A DNA stretch of 55,016 bases, from NCBI GenBank assembly GCA_910584385.1, contig CAJUAK010000012.1, positions 1-55,016 of the forward strand, written 5' to 3'. This stretch comes from an uncultured Alphaproteobacteria bacterium (GTDB taxonomy: Bacteria; Pseudomonadota; Alphaproteobacteria; RF32; CAG-239). The translations under genes and the position numbers were made by a program. The notes under the pieces were generated by a model. The model did not search any database. It saw only the letters and a list, made by a program, of their open reading frames with translations, and had not been told where the DNA came from. Positions within the stretch are counted from its first letter, which is position 1, and the number at the start of each line of letters is the position of its first letter. Positions 8,495-16,332 of the stretch are shown piece after piece.

Positions 8495-9433
8495 TCAACC
8501 TCTTACAAAAGCATTCAAAAGCACAACATCCGCAACGGAAATATTTTCTTTGCGGCATATATCGGTTAGGTTAGCACCTTTTTGTAATTCTGCAAGCGTA
8601 ATTCCGTTGTTCACACATAAAGCGGCGCTTAATCCGTTGCCCAATGCCCCCTTAATGTCTGTCCGTACCGTATCGCCAACCATCAAAATCTTTTTTCGCG
8701 GAATGTCGGTTAAAAAACGGCAAGCATAATCAAAAATATTCGCATGAGGCTTGCCAAATTCCAAAACCTCGCCGCCCATTTGTCGATAAGCTTCTGCCAG
8801 GCTGCCCTGGCGAATGACAAAATGAAGCTCTCCGGTTTGCATATCTTTCTCCGAAGCGGCAAGGTCCGGATTCGCATTCAAAGCCGGAAGCGGAAGCAGG
8901 GCTTTAAGCTCTTGCTCAAACGGCGCTAAAGTGGCACAGTCCCACCATCCTTTGCCATTTGCATCATAAAATATTTCATCCGGAAAAGAAGAAAGATCTT
9001 CAGACTTTACCCGTGGAACAGAAAAATACACAAAGTCCGCCAAGGCCGGATTATCAGTTTCCTGATATGACGAACCCTCAAAAAGATAAGCCGCCGGCAT
9101 TCCTAAAACATAATACTTGCGCGGAGAATGATTTTTCGCAAAAGAAATGTTGCTATTGATAAGAGATTCATGCAAAACCTCCCCGGAGGTTATCATCTTT
9201 GTGTAATGAACATCCTTTAACAGCCCTTTTTTAGCATAAGAAGCCTCAGCCGCGGATGCCAAAAGCGTCCCGTTAGAAACAACAAAAACCGGCTTGCCGG
9301 CGGCAACAAGCTTCTGCATAATCTCTCTTGCGCCGGAAATAAATTTCGCACCATCCCAAAACACGCCATAAGCATCAAATAAAAAAGCATCATAATTCTC
9401 TGTAATATCTTGCAAAACAACTTCTTTACACAT
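8495..9433 (-). CDS. HAD superfamily class IIA hydrolase (TIGR01459 type)
   Basis: A 312-residue NagD-like phosphatase. Motif I is FLFDAYGVFWDG (nucleophile Asp in DxYGV), motif II VVSNGT, the class IIA cap domain occupies roughly residues 95-200, motif III GKPHANIFDYA carries the conserved lysine, and motif IV is MVGDTVRTDIKGA. The TIGR01459 group is largely alphaproteobacterial and of unknown substrate. GAGGAAAAA precedes the ATG at 9433. It heads the run HAD-IIA, HIT, kdsB, apt. Confidence 0.85.
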   Translation of the reverse strand: MCKEVVLQDITENYDAFLFDAYGVFWDGAKFISGAREIMQKLVAAGKPVFVVSNGTLLASAAEASYAKKGLLKDVHYTKMITSGEVLHESLINSNISFAKNHSPRKYYVLGMPAAYLFEGSSYQETDNPALADFVYFSVPRVKSEDLSSFPDEIFYDANGKGWWDCATLAPFEQELKALLPLPALNANPDLAASEKDMQTGELHFVIRQGSLAEAYRQMGGEVLEFGKPHANIFDYACRFLTDIPRKKILMVGDTVRTDIKGALGNGLSAALCVNNGITLAELQKGANLTDICRKENISVADVVLLNAFVRG

Positions 9434-9468
9434 TTTTTCCTCAATAACAAATTGTTAGCAACATAAAG

Positions 9469-10272
9469 CTATCTGTTGCAATTAAAATTTTTCAGAACAG
9501 AAACATCCATTTTTGTTTTCCGCAAACGCTTTCCCAAACCGTTGTAAGCATAATTGGCAAAATACCATAAACGCTTATAAGCCGGAAAATTCTTTTCTCC
9601 CCAATACCTGTTAAGCGTATTCATCATCATTTTAAATTTATTCCGGCTCAACTGGTTAGCCCGCACCCTATACAAAGTCAGGACTTCATTAACACCGTAA
9701 AAGCTCATGCCTTTTCGCAAAAAATGCATCCATGCCCTCGCATCCTCACACAAACGCCTGTCTTCGGGAAAAATAAAATTCCCCGTACCTCGCCGGTCGA
9801 CCATAACTGTAGACATACCAATTTGGGTTGTTTTCATATAACGCGGCAAATCAAGTTCATTATCCGTCTCAACCTTGCCAACTGGCAAAACAAAACCTTT
9901 ACTGTCCATAAAGGCATATCCGGTATGGGACAGGCAAGAATGTTTTTGTTCCATCGCAAAAAGTTGATGAGATAATTTATCTTTCGACCAGAGATCATCG
10001 GCATCCAGAAAGGCCAAATAGCGCCCTTCTGCCTGTTGCATGGCAAAATTCCGACAATAGCTCACACCTTTATTTTCAGGCAAATGCCAAACTTTTATTT
10101 TAGGATTCTGCTGAGCCAAACGGTCAAGTTCCGCGCAAGAACCGTCCGTGGAACCATCGTCAACCATCAAAAGTTCCCAATTCTGATATGTTTGGTTTTG
10201 CACAGACGCTACTGTGTGCTTAAGATATTTGCAGCAATTATATACTGGAACAATAACAGAAACATTAACCAT
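9469..10272 (-). CDS. Family 2 glycosyltransferase
   Basis: A 267-residue GT-A fold enzyme. The N terminus VSVIVPVYNCCKYL, the VDDGSTDGS loop and the metal-binding LDADD motif are characteristic of GT2; the acceptor-side motif is CEDARAWMHF. It most likely transfers a sugar onto LPS or a capsule precursor at the inner membrane. No membrane helices are evident. The gene is separated from the HAD-IIA operon by 35 bases, and upstream of it there is a gap before the terminator at 10.4 kb, so it may have its own promoter. Confidence 0.9.
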   Translation of the reverse strand: MVNVSVIVPVYNCCKYLKHTVASVQNQTYQNWELLMVDDGSTDGSCAELDRLAQQNPKIKVWHLPENKGVSYCRNFAMQQAEGRYLAFLDADDLWSKDKLSHQLFAMEQKHSCLSHTGYAFMDSKGFVLPVGKVETDNELDLPRYMKTTQIGMSTVMVDRRGTGNFIFPEDRRLCEDARAWMHFLRKGMSFYGVNEVLTLYRVRANQLSRNKFKMMMNTLNRYWGEKNFPAYKRLWYFANYAYNGLGKRLRKTKMDVSVLKNFNCNR

Positions 10273-10385
10273 GCTAGCCCCTTTTTAAACTTTCCTAATT
10301 ATAGGCACAGTTCGGTAAGAATAACAACTACTTTATTGCAATAGCATCCTACAGAATGCCTAAAATGATTTTCTTGATTTTAAAC

Positions 10386-10417
10386 AAAAAGCTCTTACCA
10401 CATTTGCGGTAAGAGCT
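10386..10417 (-). terminator. Rho-independent terminator of the 10.4-11.2 kb gene
   Basis: Ten-base-pair stem (AGCTCTTACC pairing with GGTAAGAGCT) followed on the minus strand by TTTTTG. Confidence 0.8.
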
Positions 10418-10435
10418 CTTAATAGTTTTGCCCTC

Positions 10436-11191
10436 TTACAGAGTCAGAACATATTTTGCAATACATTCTTTCCGAGGAGTGCAACGGCATCCCGATAATG
10501 GAGACATCGCATTTGCCAGATTCATAACACAACTGCTCAACAGCTGCCCTTTCTGAGGATTCTCCAAATCCATGGTTTGTGCATCTTGCCATAACTCCAG
10601 TGCAAAGCGTACGGCAAAATCCATCTGGTTAAAAGTTTCTATTGCTGCAAGAGCCGGCACACGGTTGACCCTTTCATTATAGGACAACGTATCAGAACCA
10701 AACGCCTCAATTTCTTGTTGGTTTTTGCAAGCAAGAAATATTCCGTAGCCGGCAAGCATCGAACTGCTTTCATAGTCCTCTTCATCCCTGCGAAAGGTGT
10801 TATCAAACATTCGAAACATTGCCAACCGATGCTGAAGCAGCTTAGGCAATGCATCAAAGCGAGCATCCAAGTTCGCTTTTCGTTCTTCGAACTTAGCTTG
10901 CGCTTCGAGGTCTTGTTGAGCACGTTCTGCCTTTTGCTCTTGTTCATCTTTCCCAGCTTCAAGACAAAGCTCTTCGCCATTCAGATCCATACCAACAATC
11001 ATTGAGCCACAGCAACAGTAAAGCGTAAAGACATCGCCTTTGTTCACAGCCTTGCCTTTTAAAGCAGCATAAGGAACTGAAAAACCAGTCCCATTTGCCG
11101 AAACAACATTATAACCAGTTTCAGACTTAGTTACTTTGTCCACTACTTCAGTAAGAATACCCATGTTTTTATTGATTTTTACATTTAACAT
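10436..11191 (-). CDS. Hypothetical cytoplasmic protein with central coiled coil
   Basis: About 251 residues; I do not recognise a family. The first 75 residues look like a small beta domain (GTGFSVPYAALKG, VFTLYCCCGSMIVGMDLNGE) of the kind seen in phage or conjugative proteins, residues 80-115 are a charged helix rich in Glu, Lys and Gln, and the rest is alpha-helical and ends with a cysteine-bearing segment CRCTPRKECIAKYVL. There is no signal peptide. The start is uncertain (TTG 11194, ATG 11191, or ATG 11164). It has its own promoter and terminator and sits just outside the left repeat of the integrated element, so it may be older cargo at the same tRNA site. Confidence 0.6.
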   Translation of the reverse strand: MLNVKINKNMGILTEVVDKVTKSETGYNVVSANGTGFSVPYAALKGKAVNKGDVFTLYCCCGSMIVGMDLNGEELCLEAGKDEQEQKAERAQQDLEAQAKFEERKANLDARFDALPKLLQHRLAMFRMFDNTFRRDEEDYESSSMLAGYGIFLACKNQQEIEAFGSDTLSYNERVNRVPALAAIETFNQMDFAVRFALELWQDAQTMDLENPQKGQLLSSCVMNLANAMSPLSGCRCTPRKECIAKYVLTL

Positions 11192-11263
11192 CAATGAAGA
11201 TATTAAAATAAAACATTTATCAAAATGCCCTATAATAATATCTATATAATTTTATTTAAGATT

Positions 11264-11292
11264 ATTATATCATAAATAAGCAAAGGGAACAA
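11264..11292 (-). promoter_or_regulatory. Promoter of the 10.4-11.2 kb gene
   Basis: Minus-strand TTGTTC (11287-11292), 17-bp spacer, TATAAT (11264-11269), giving a leader of about 65 bases. An 8-bp inverted repeat (CAAAATGC near 11222 and GCATTTTG near 11293) flanks it. Confidence 0.55.
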
Positions 11293-11310
11293 GCATTTTG
11301 TCAAAATACC

Positions 11311-11472
11311 TTATCTATTCAATTCAGTGTCATATTGCATTAAGGTTTGTAAATAATAATAAATTCGAGAAACACAAGCTTGTTCCATTCCTCCTCTTTC
11401 AATAAGACATCGATCGTTACTATAGAACATGTGAATGGCTTCATTTAAAATAGATATAAATCGTTCAATCAT
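11311..11472 (-). pseudogene. 53-codon ORF, probable truncated cargo gene
   Basis: Encodes only 53 residues beginning MIERFISILNEA and ending TELNR before a stop. The ATG at 11472 directly follows GAGAGGAAA, and everything upstream of this ATG belongs to the 200-bp repeat shared with the right end of the element. The segment CLIERGGMEQACVSRIYYYLQ resembles the N terminus of small nuclease-like proteins of mobile DNA in which an (L)I-x-R-x-x-E segment is followed by a helix ending YLQ and then an NREY motif; here the frame stops right at NR. That comparison is from memory and tentative. I call it a likely 3'-truncated gene, but a functional micro-protein cannot be excluded. Confidence 0.45.
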
Positions 11473-11552
11473 TTTCCTCTCGCTGAAGTGACTCGCCCAA
11501 ATTCGGCATTGTATGTAACTGTCCGAAATTTTGTGTTTTCCAACATAAAACG

Positions 11553-11582
11553 AGCTTACCATAGTCATTTCAGCAATGTCAA
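11553..11582 (-). promoter_or_regulatory. Promoter inside the left repeat
   Basis: TTGACA (11577-11582), 18-bp spacer, TAAGCT (11553-11558) on the minus strand, reading into the 53-codon ORF. Both hexamers and the spacer are identical in the right repeat, in a block of over 40 bases without a mismatch. Confidence 0.65.
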
Positions 11583-11615
11583 CCGCCCACAAAGCCCGCA
11601 TTTCCGCCAGATACG

Positions 11616-11645
11616 AAAAAAGACGCTGTCATCTAGCGTCTTTTT
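11616..11645. terminator. Copy of the tRNA-Ser terminator at the left end
   Basis: AAAAAAGACGCT and AGCGTCTTTTT form a stem with A and T runs on both sides, so it can work on either strand. The loop differs at three positions from the right copy while the stem is conserved. Confidence 0.75.
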
Positions 11646-11653
11646 AATCAAAA

Positions 11654-11837
11654 TGGCGGAGAGATAGGGATTACTCTGCGCTCCGCTTGAGTTGCACTGG
11701 CGCTCTTCGGCTCCGCCGACCGCGATACCCCCGTATCGCTTTCGCTGGTAGTCGACCCCCATTTTCTAGGGTCCAAATCCCAACTCTCCTCATTATTTAA
11801 AACAATACCCTGCGCAAGGCAGGGCATTGTTTTAAAT
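11654..11837 (-). other. Structured, GC-rich left end fused to the tRNA 3' end
   Basis: This covers most of the 444-base gene-free stretch 11673-12116. Read on the minus strand, GGAGAGTTGGGATT (11776-11789) pairs with the captured tRNA end AATCCCTATCTCTCC (11658-11672), closing a domain with internal stems GACCC/GGGTC, GCGATAC/GTATCGC around a G-rich loop, and CGGC/GCCG. Upstream (11795-11837) is a long hairpin, ATTTAAAACAAT pairing with ATTGTTTTAAAT plus CCCTGC/GCAGGG. It could be a recombination site with arm repeats, or a structured RNA ending in a tRNA-like acceptor stem and the tRNA terminator. Short ORFs across it lack ribosome binding sites. From 11838 to 12116 I see nothing recognisable. 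Confidence 0.45.
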
Positions 11838-12116
11838 GGCGGTGTAGTAAACCTCAACGGTATTGAGCATACGAAAGATGAAATTTCGCTAATATTCTAA
11901 ACCGATGGCCACCAATCTTTTCTATCCCCGAATCACAAATGTACCATTGCCTCACTGCAATAACAGGGAATCTACAGGGATATTTAATCAGATTTTATGC
12001 GCAAAATCTTCGTAAATGTACAGCTTCTCTTAAATAGCTCCTATCTAGCCACAAATTTATCAGGGATATTTTGATCAAAGAACAGGGATTTTATCTATTA
12101 ACATTTCTAAAAATAG

Positions 12117-12554
12117 TTACTCATAATCTTCAAGATTGAATTCTGTGCTTAGAATGTAACTTTTAATACATGGTTTTTGATATTTTTTACGAACACAGTT
12201 AAATGATAAATAAGCGTCCTTATTTAATTGTTTTACGAAGCATAATGTCTGTAAAAATCGATCATTTACAGAGATGTGCGCATATTTTCCATCAAAAGCA
12301 CCAGCCAACGGTGCATCATCGTATATTCGTTGTCTTTCAGAATATTTAAACTCAAAAACACTTGGATCAGAAGGATTGGAATGTTCAAATTTTGTAAAAG
12401 CGTAAATAGGAACATAAGTTCCTTTGGGATAATTTTTTGTACTTGAAAAAACGACTTCACCTTTAAGTTCTAAAAATTCAGATTGATCATCTCTGTATCC
12501 TTCAGGAAAACGCTGAAAACTTAGAGAAAGATCAAAATCTATAATTTTAATCAC
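12117..12554 (-). CDS. Hypothetical protein divergent from the methyltransferase operon
   Basis: About 145 residues from a GTG at 12554 preceded by GTAGGAA; the open frame extends to 12596 with no better start. I recognise no family. It is soluble, predicted mainly beta, with KNYPKGTYVPIYAFTKFEH, a FDGKYAHISVNDRFLQTL segment and an acidic end (FNLEDYE). It is AT rich like the four-gene operon it faces across about 150 bases, and probably belongs to the same cargo. A regulator, inhibitor or nuclease role would be speculation; no catalytic motif is apparent. Confidence 0.55.
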   Translation of the reverse strand: MIKIIDFDLSLSFQRFPEGYRDDQSEFLELKGEVVFSSTKNYPKGTYVPIYAFTKFEHSNPSDPSVFEFKYSERQRIYDDAPLAGAFDGKYAHISVNDRFLQTLCFVKQLNKDAYLSFNCVRKKYQKPCIKSYILSTEFNLEDYE

Positions 12555-12701
12555 AAATATTATTCCTACTTCATCCCATTTAGTCATAAAAGCCAATATT
12601 ACCCATGCTAAAAAATTAAAATTGTGTTAATAGAAGAGTTTTATTCCTGGACATTAAAAATATTTTACCCTATTTTAATAAATAGTAAATTAGAGTAAAA
12701 T

Positions 12702-13964
12702 ATGATGAATTGTAAACTAAAATTTATAGACTTATTTGCCGGTTGCGGCGGACTCTCTTTAGGATTAATGAATGCCGGCCTAGAGGGAATTTTTGCTATT
12801 GAAAAAACGGAAGATGCCTTTAAAACCCTTATTCATAATTTAGACCACAAGAAAATAAAAAATGGATACAAATGGCCAATATGGCTACCCCAAAAAAACA
12901 TGACGACTCGAGATTTACTTGATAATTATCAGTCTCAATTACAAGAATTAAAAGATAAAGTAGATTTAATTGCAGGAGGGCCACCTTGCCAAGGTTTTTC
13001 TTTTGCTGGTTTAAGAAACCCTAACGATCCTCGCAATAGACTTACCGAAGAATATATTGAAATAGTATCAATCATAAATCCTAAATTCTTATTGTTAGAG
13101 AATGTCAAAGGATTTCAAGCTGCTTTTAAAAAAAATGGTGCCTCAACACAAGCATATTCAGAGTATGTTGTTGAGAGATTATCAAACCTAAATAAAGGTT
13201 ATAAGGTTTTCAGTAAAGTTTTACCAGCCTCTTTATTTGGCGTTCCTCAACCACGCCCTAGATTTATAATGATTGCAGTGAGAAATGACATTGCTCAAAA
13301 AATATCTTACACTACTTTAGGAAACGAAGAATTCTACCAAAAAATTCTTCAACAAGCTGATAAATTTAAAAAAGAGAACAATTTATCAAAGATTACCGTT
13401 CTGGGTGACGCAATTGGTGATCTAGAAATCAAAGGAAAAAAACTTATTGAATGTATTGATAGCAAAAATTTTAAACAAATAAGTTATACCGAGCCTAAGA
13501 TTCTTAATCCTTATTTGAAGCTTATTCGACGCAATGTAAAAAAGGATTTTATGCCTGACAGTCTTCGTATTCCAAACCATAAAAAAGAAACCAGAAGTAA
13601 ATTTGAGTATATATTGCAGAAATCAATCAAAGGGCATACTCTTTCAAAAGAACTCAGGGAAGAATTGCATATAAAAAAACAATGCTTTACAGTATTATCA
13701 CCAAAAGCATTATCTACAACGATAACGACTCTTCCCGATGATTGTATGCACTATTCTGAACCAAGGGTTTTAACGGTTCGAGAAAATGCCCGAATACAAT
13801 CTTTTCCGGATTGGTTTGAATTTAAGGGTAAATATACAACAGGTGGCGATAGACGTAAAATAGAGTGTCCTAGATACACTCAAGTAGGTAATGCTGTTCC
13901 GCCTCTTATGGCAGAAATACTTGGACAGTCAATATTAGCTATGGAAAGATTAATCAATGAATGA
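12702..13964 (+). CDS. DNA (cytosine-5) methyltransferase
   Basis: A 420-residue C5 MTase with all core motifs in order: I DLFAGCGGLS (residues 10-19), IV GGPPCQGFS with the catalytic Cys at 96, VI ENVKG (133-137), VIII QPRPRF, IX ENARIQSFPDWF and X QVGNAVPP. The target-recognition region between VIII and IX is about 170 residues, long enough for a specific site. It is the first gene of a four-gene operon and its end overlaps the next start by eight bases. No restriction endonuclease of a known type follows; the partner is a GHKL ATPase. Such pairings of C5 MTases with MutL/MORC-like ATPases have been described in comparative studies of restriction systems. Self-marking of host DNA is the inferred role. 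Confidence 0.95.
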   Translation: MMNCKLKFIDLFAGCGGLSLGLMNAGLEGIFAIEKTEDAFKTLIHNLDHKKIKNGYKWPIWLPQKNMTTRDLLDNYQSQLQELKDKVDLIAGGPPCQGFSFAGLRNPNDPRNRLTEEYIEIVSIINPKFLLLENVKGFQAAFKKNGASTQAYSEYVVERLSNLNKGYKVFSKVLPASLFGVPQPRPRFIMIAVRNDIAQKISYTTLGNEEFYQKILQQADKFKKENNLSKITVLGDAIGDLEIKGKKLIECIDSKNFKQISYTEPKILNPYLKLIRRNVKKDFMPDSLRIPNHKKETRSKFEYILQKSIKGHTLSKELREELHIKKQCFTVLSPKALSTTITTLPDDCMHYSEPRVLTVRENARIQSFPDWFEFKGKYTTGGDRRKIECPRYTQVGNAVPPLMAEILGQSILAMERLINE

Positions 13965-16332
13965 GCAACAAAAACTATTTTTTCAAGTAAATGCAGGAAT
14001 TAAGAATATTGTAGGTAAAGAGCTTATTCATAGTGATAGTATCGCCATAATTGAACTTATCAAAAATTCAAAAGATGCAGATGCCACTAAAAGTACCATA
14101 CAGTTTATAAATGAACAAAAAAGTCAAGATTCATCTTTAATCATTTCTGATAATGGTAAAGGAATGTCTTTAAACGATCTGAAAAATAAATGGTTAAATG
14201 TTGCATATTCTGAAAAAAAAGAAAATATGCTTAATAAATTATATGCTGGCAATAAGGGAGTCGGTAGGTTTAGCTGTGATCGACTTGGAAAAAATCTTAC
14301 ATTATATACCAAAGCTCAAGAGGGAAATTACATAAAACTCTCTATAAATTGGGAAGATTTCGAAAATAAGGGAATAAATGATGAGATGTCTACAATCCCT
14401 GTTCTTGCACAAGAATTATCAAAACACGATTTTTTACAGGAAATAAATGTTCAAAATTTTACAACAGGAACAATTCTTAAAATTGAAAATCTAAGAGAGA
14501 CATGGCCCACAACGAAGTTACGAAAACTAATTGCAGAACTAGAAAAATTTTCGCCATCTATTGATGATGATTTTAGCATCTTTTTATATTCAGATAATCA
14601 AGATAACACCATTGCAAATAAGCTTAATAAACGTATCGAAAATAATATTTTAGAAAAAGTTTCTTTTAAAACTACACACATTGAATCTTCTATTGATGCT
14701 GAAGGAAAAAACATCAATACAACTCTTTATTATCAAAATAAAGAAGTGTACCGCTACTCAGTGAGAAACCCTTTTCCTAAATTAAAAAACATAAAGACAG
14801 TAATCCATTATATTGACCCACTAGCCCGCTCTTATTTTACAAGGACTGTTGGTATTACCCCCGTAGAATATGGTTCAATTTTTCTGTTCTATAATAATTT
14901 TAGAATATCTCCTTATGGAAATGTTAAGAATGATTGGTTGGGATTAGATCAACGAAAAGCTCAAGGACGCGCGCGATATTTTGGAACTCGAGAGCTTTTT
15001 GGGCGTATTGATATCATTGATAAAGATAATACTTTTGAAGTTTTATCCAATCGAGAAGGACTAGCCCAAAATCAAGCATTTATAGACTTAGTTGCCTATG
15101 ATAAAGAAGATAAAACCACCATCTTAATTGATGAAGAAGATGAAGATAGAGAAAGTTATGGCTATATTACCAATATTATCAGACAATTAGAAAATTTCGT
15201 TGTAAATGGTTTAGAATGGAATAGATTATTTGATAAACAAAATCCTTCTTCAACAAAAGTTATATCCGAAAACGATGTTCTAAAAAACCCCGAACGTTAC
15301 ACAATGCGCCAAATATCACCTGAAAAAGTTAAAGCTGCTTGCGAAAAACTGCTAAAATCTAACTGGAAAATATCCGACATTCAAATTAATGAAGATCTCA
15401 TTTCTCATATTTTTTCAGAAGCCCAACAGAAATATGAAGAATTTTTAAATGACTTCATGGAAAAAATAAAAGACAAATCATTTACGGAATTATCTGCCAC
15501 TCAAAAAGGAAATGTTCGAAAAATAATTGAACGAGAACGTCAGGCGACTAAAATTGCAGAAAAAGACAGAGATATTGCTGAACAAAAAGCAAAATATGCA
15601 GCTGAACAAGCAGATCGAACGCAACAGCTATTTGAAGCCGAAAAACGTCGTAGCAGCTTTTTAGAAGAGCTTAATTCTCCCAAAGTAAATTTTGATGCTC
15701 TCGTTACTCATGTAATCAAACAATTTTCTCAAGGTATGAAAAGAAATATTGATGCAACATTAAAAATGTATTACCAAAGTTCAGAAAATACAAGCAAAGA
15801 GGAGTTAATTGAAGTATTAGAAACTTTATCGTATGATCTTTCTATAGTAACAGAAACAGCTTCCATTGCTCAATATGCAAATTTTGATCTAAAGGTTTCG
15901 TATATTGACGACGATATTTATGCTTTTATTGAAGACTATGTTAACACAATCGCATCCAAACAAAAACGATGGGGTCTAAATATAACATATATTAACTCTG
16001 AGAGAGAAAATTTAAAAGTAGAGTTTTTACCATCCGAAATTTGTACTTTTATTTCTAACATACTTGATAATGCTCGAAAAAATAATGCTAAAAATGTAAA
16101 AATCATTTGCGGAAACAGAAAAATCATTTTTGAGGATAATGGAGATGGCTTTGATTTTCAAACATTTAGCGCAGAAGATTTTTTAAAGAAAGGCATTACG
16201 ACAACCTATAATGGAAGTGGATTAGGATTATATCATAACAAAATTATTGCCGAGAAAATTAATGCAAAAATTAATTTAAGAAATAGTGAACAAAAAAAAG
16301 GAGCGATAATAGAAATGGAGTTCAATAAATGA
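13957..16332 (+). CDS. Dual GHKL ATPase, MORC/MutL-like N-domain plus kinase-like C-domain
   Basis: A 791-residue protein with two ATP-binding GHKL domains. The N-terminal one has the N-box IAIIELIKNSKDADA (residues 29-43), G1 SDNGKGMS (64-71), G2 GNKGVGRFS (98-106) and a TTGTIL turn (169-174). It continues into an S5-like region with YNNFRISPYG, DWLGLDQRKAQG and LSNREGLAQN (312-372), as in MORC/MutL-like ATPases of defence loci. Residues 485-575 form a long coiled coil; a helix with THVIKQFSQG (His 585) could be a degenerate kinase dimerisation helix. The C-terminal domain is histidine-kinase-like: N-box ISNILDNARKNN (699-710), G1 FEDNGDGFD, G2 GSGLGLYH (753-760). Overlapping genes on both sides show tight coupling with the methyltransferase and the receiver protein. 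Whether it phosphorylates the receiver is unknown. Confidence 0.9.
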   Translation: MNEQQKLFFQVNAGIKNIVGKELIHSDSIAIIELIKNSKDADATKSTIQFINEQKSQDSSLIISDNGKGMSLNDLKNKWLNVAYSEKKENMLNKLYAGNKGVGRFSCDRLGKNLTLYTKAQEGNYIKLSINWEDFENKGINDEMSTIPVLAQELSKHDFLQEINVQNFTTGTILKIENLRETWPTTKLRKLIAELEKFSPSIDDDFSIFLYSDNQDNTIANKLNKRIENNILEKVSFKTTHIESSIDAEGKNINTTLYYQNKEVYRYSVRNPFPKLKNIKTVIHYIDPLARSYFTRTVGITPVEYGSIFLFYNNFRISPYGNVKNDWLGLDQRKAQGRARYFGTRELFGRIDIIDKDNTFEVLSNREGLAQNQAFIDLVAYDKEDKTTILIDEEDEDRESYGYITNIIRQLENFVVNGLEWNRLFDKQNPSSTKVISENDVLKNPERYTMRQISPEKVKAACEKLLKSNWKISDIQINEDLISHIFSEAQQKYEEFLNDFMEKIKDKSFTELSATQKGNVRKIIERERQATKIAEKDRDIAEQKAKYAAEQADRTQQLFEAEKRRSSFLEELNSPKVNFDALVTHVIKQFSQGMKRNIDATLKMYYQSSENTSKEELIEVLETLSYDLSIVTETASIAQYANFDLKVSYIDDDIYAFIEDYVNTIASKQKRWGLNITYINSERENLKVEFLPSEICTFISNILDNARKNNAKNVKIICGNRKIIFEDNGDGFDFQTFSAEDFLKKGITTTYNGSGLGLYHNKIIAEKINAKINLRNSEQKKGAIIEMEFNK

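Larger units (their letters stand above)
11473..11672. repeat. Left 200-bp direct repeat of the integrated element
   Basis: Aligns without gaps to 27655-27854 with 21 mismatches by hand count (about 90% identity). On the minus strand it contains, in order, the last 19 bases of tRNA-Ser including CCA (11654-11672), the tRNA terminator hairpin, a TTGACA/TAAGCT promoter, a possible leader hairpin and a GAGAGGAAA ribosome binding site. The tRNA body is missing here, so this is the non-functional end; the intact tRNA is at the other repeat. Confidence 0.9.

Noticed and set aside
11565..11857. Two short minus-strand ORFs over the element's left end
   Set aside because: They run through the tRNA remnant and structured region, have no ribosome binding sites, and end in the captured tRNA and terminator sequence.
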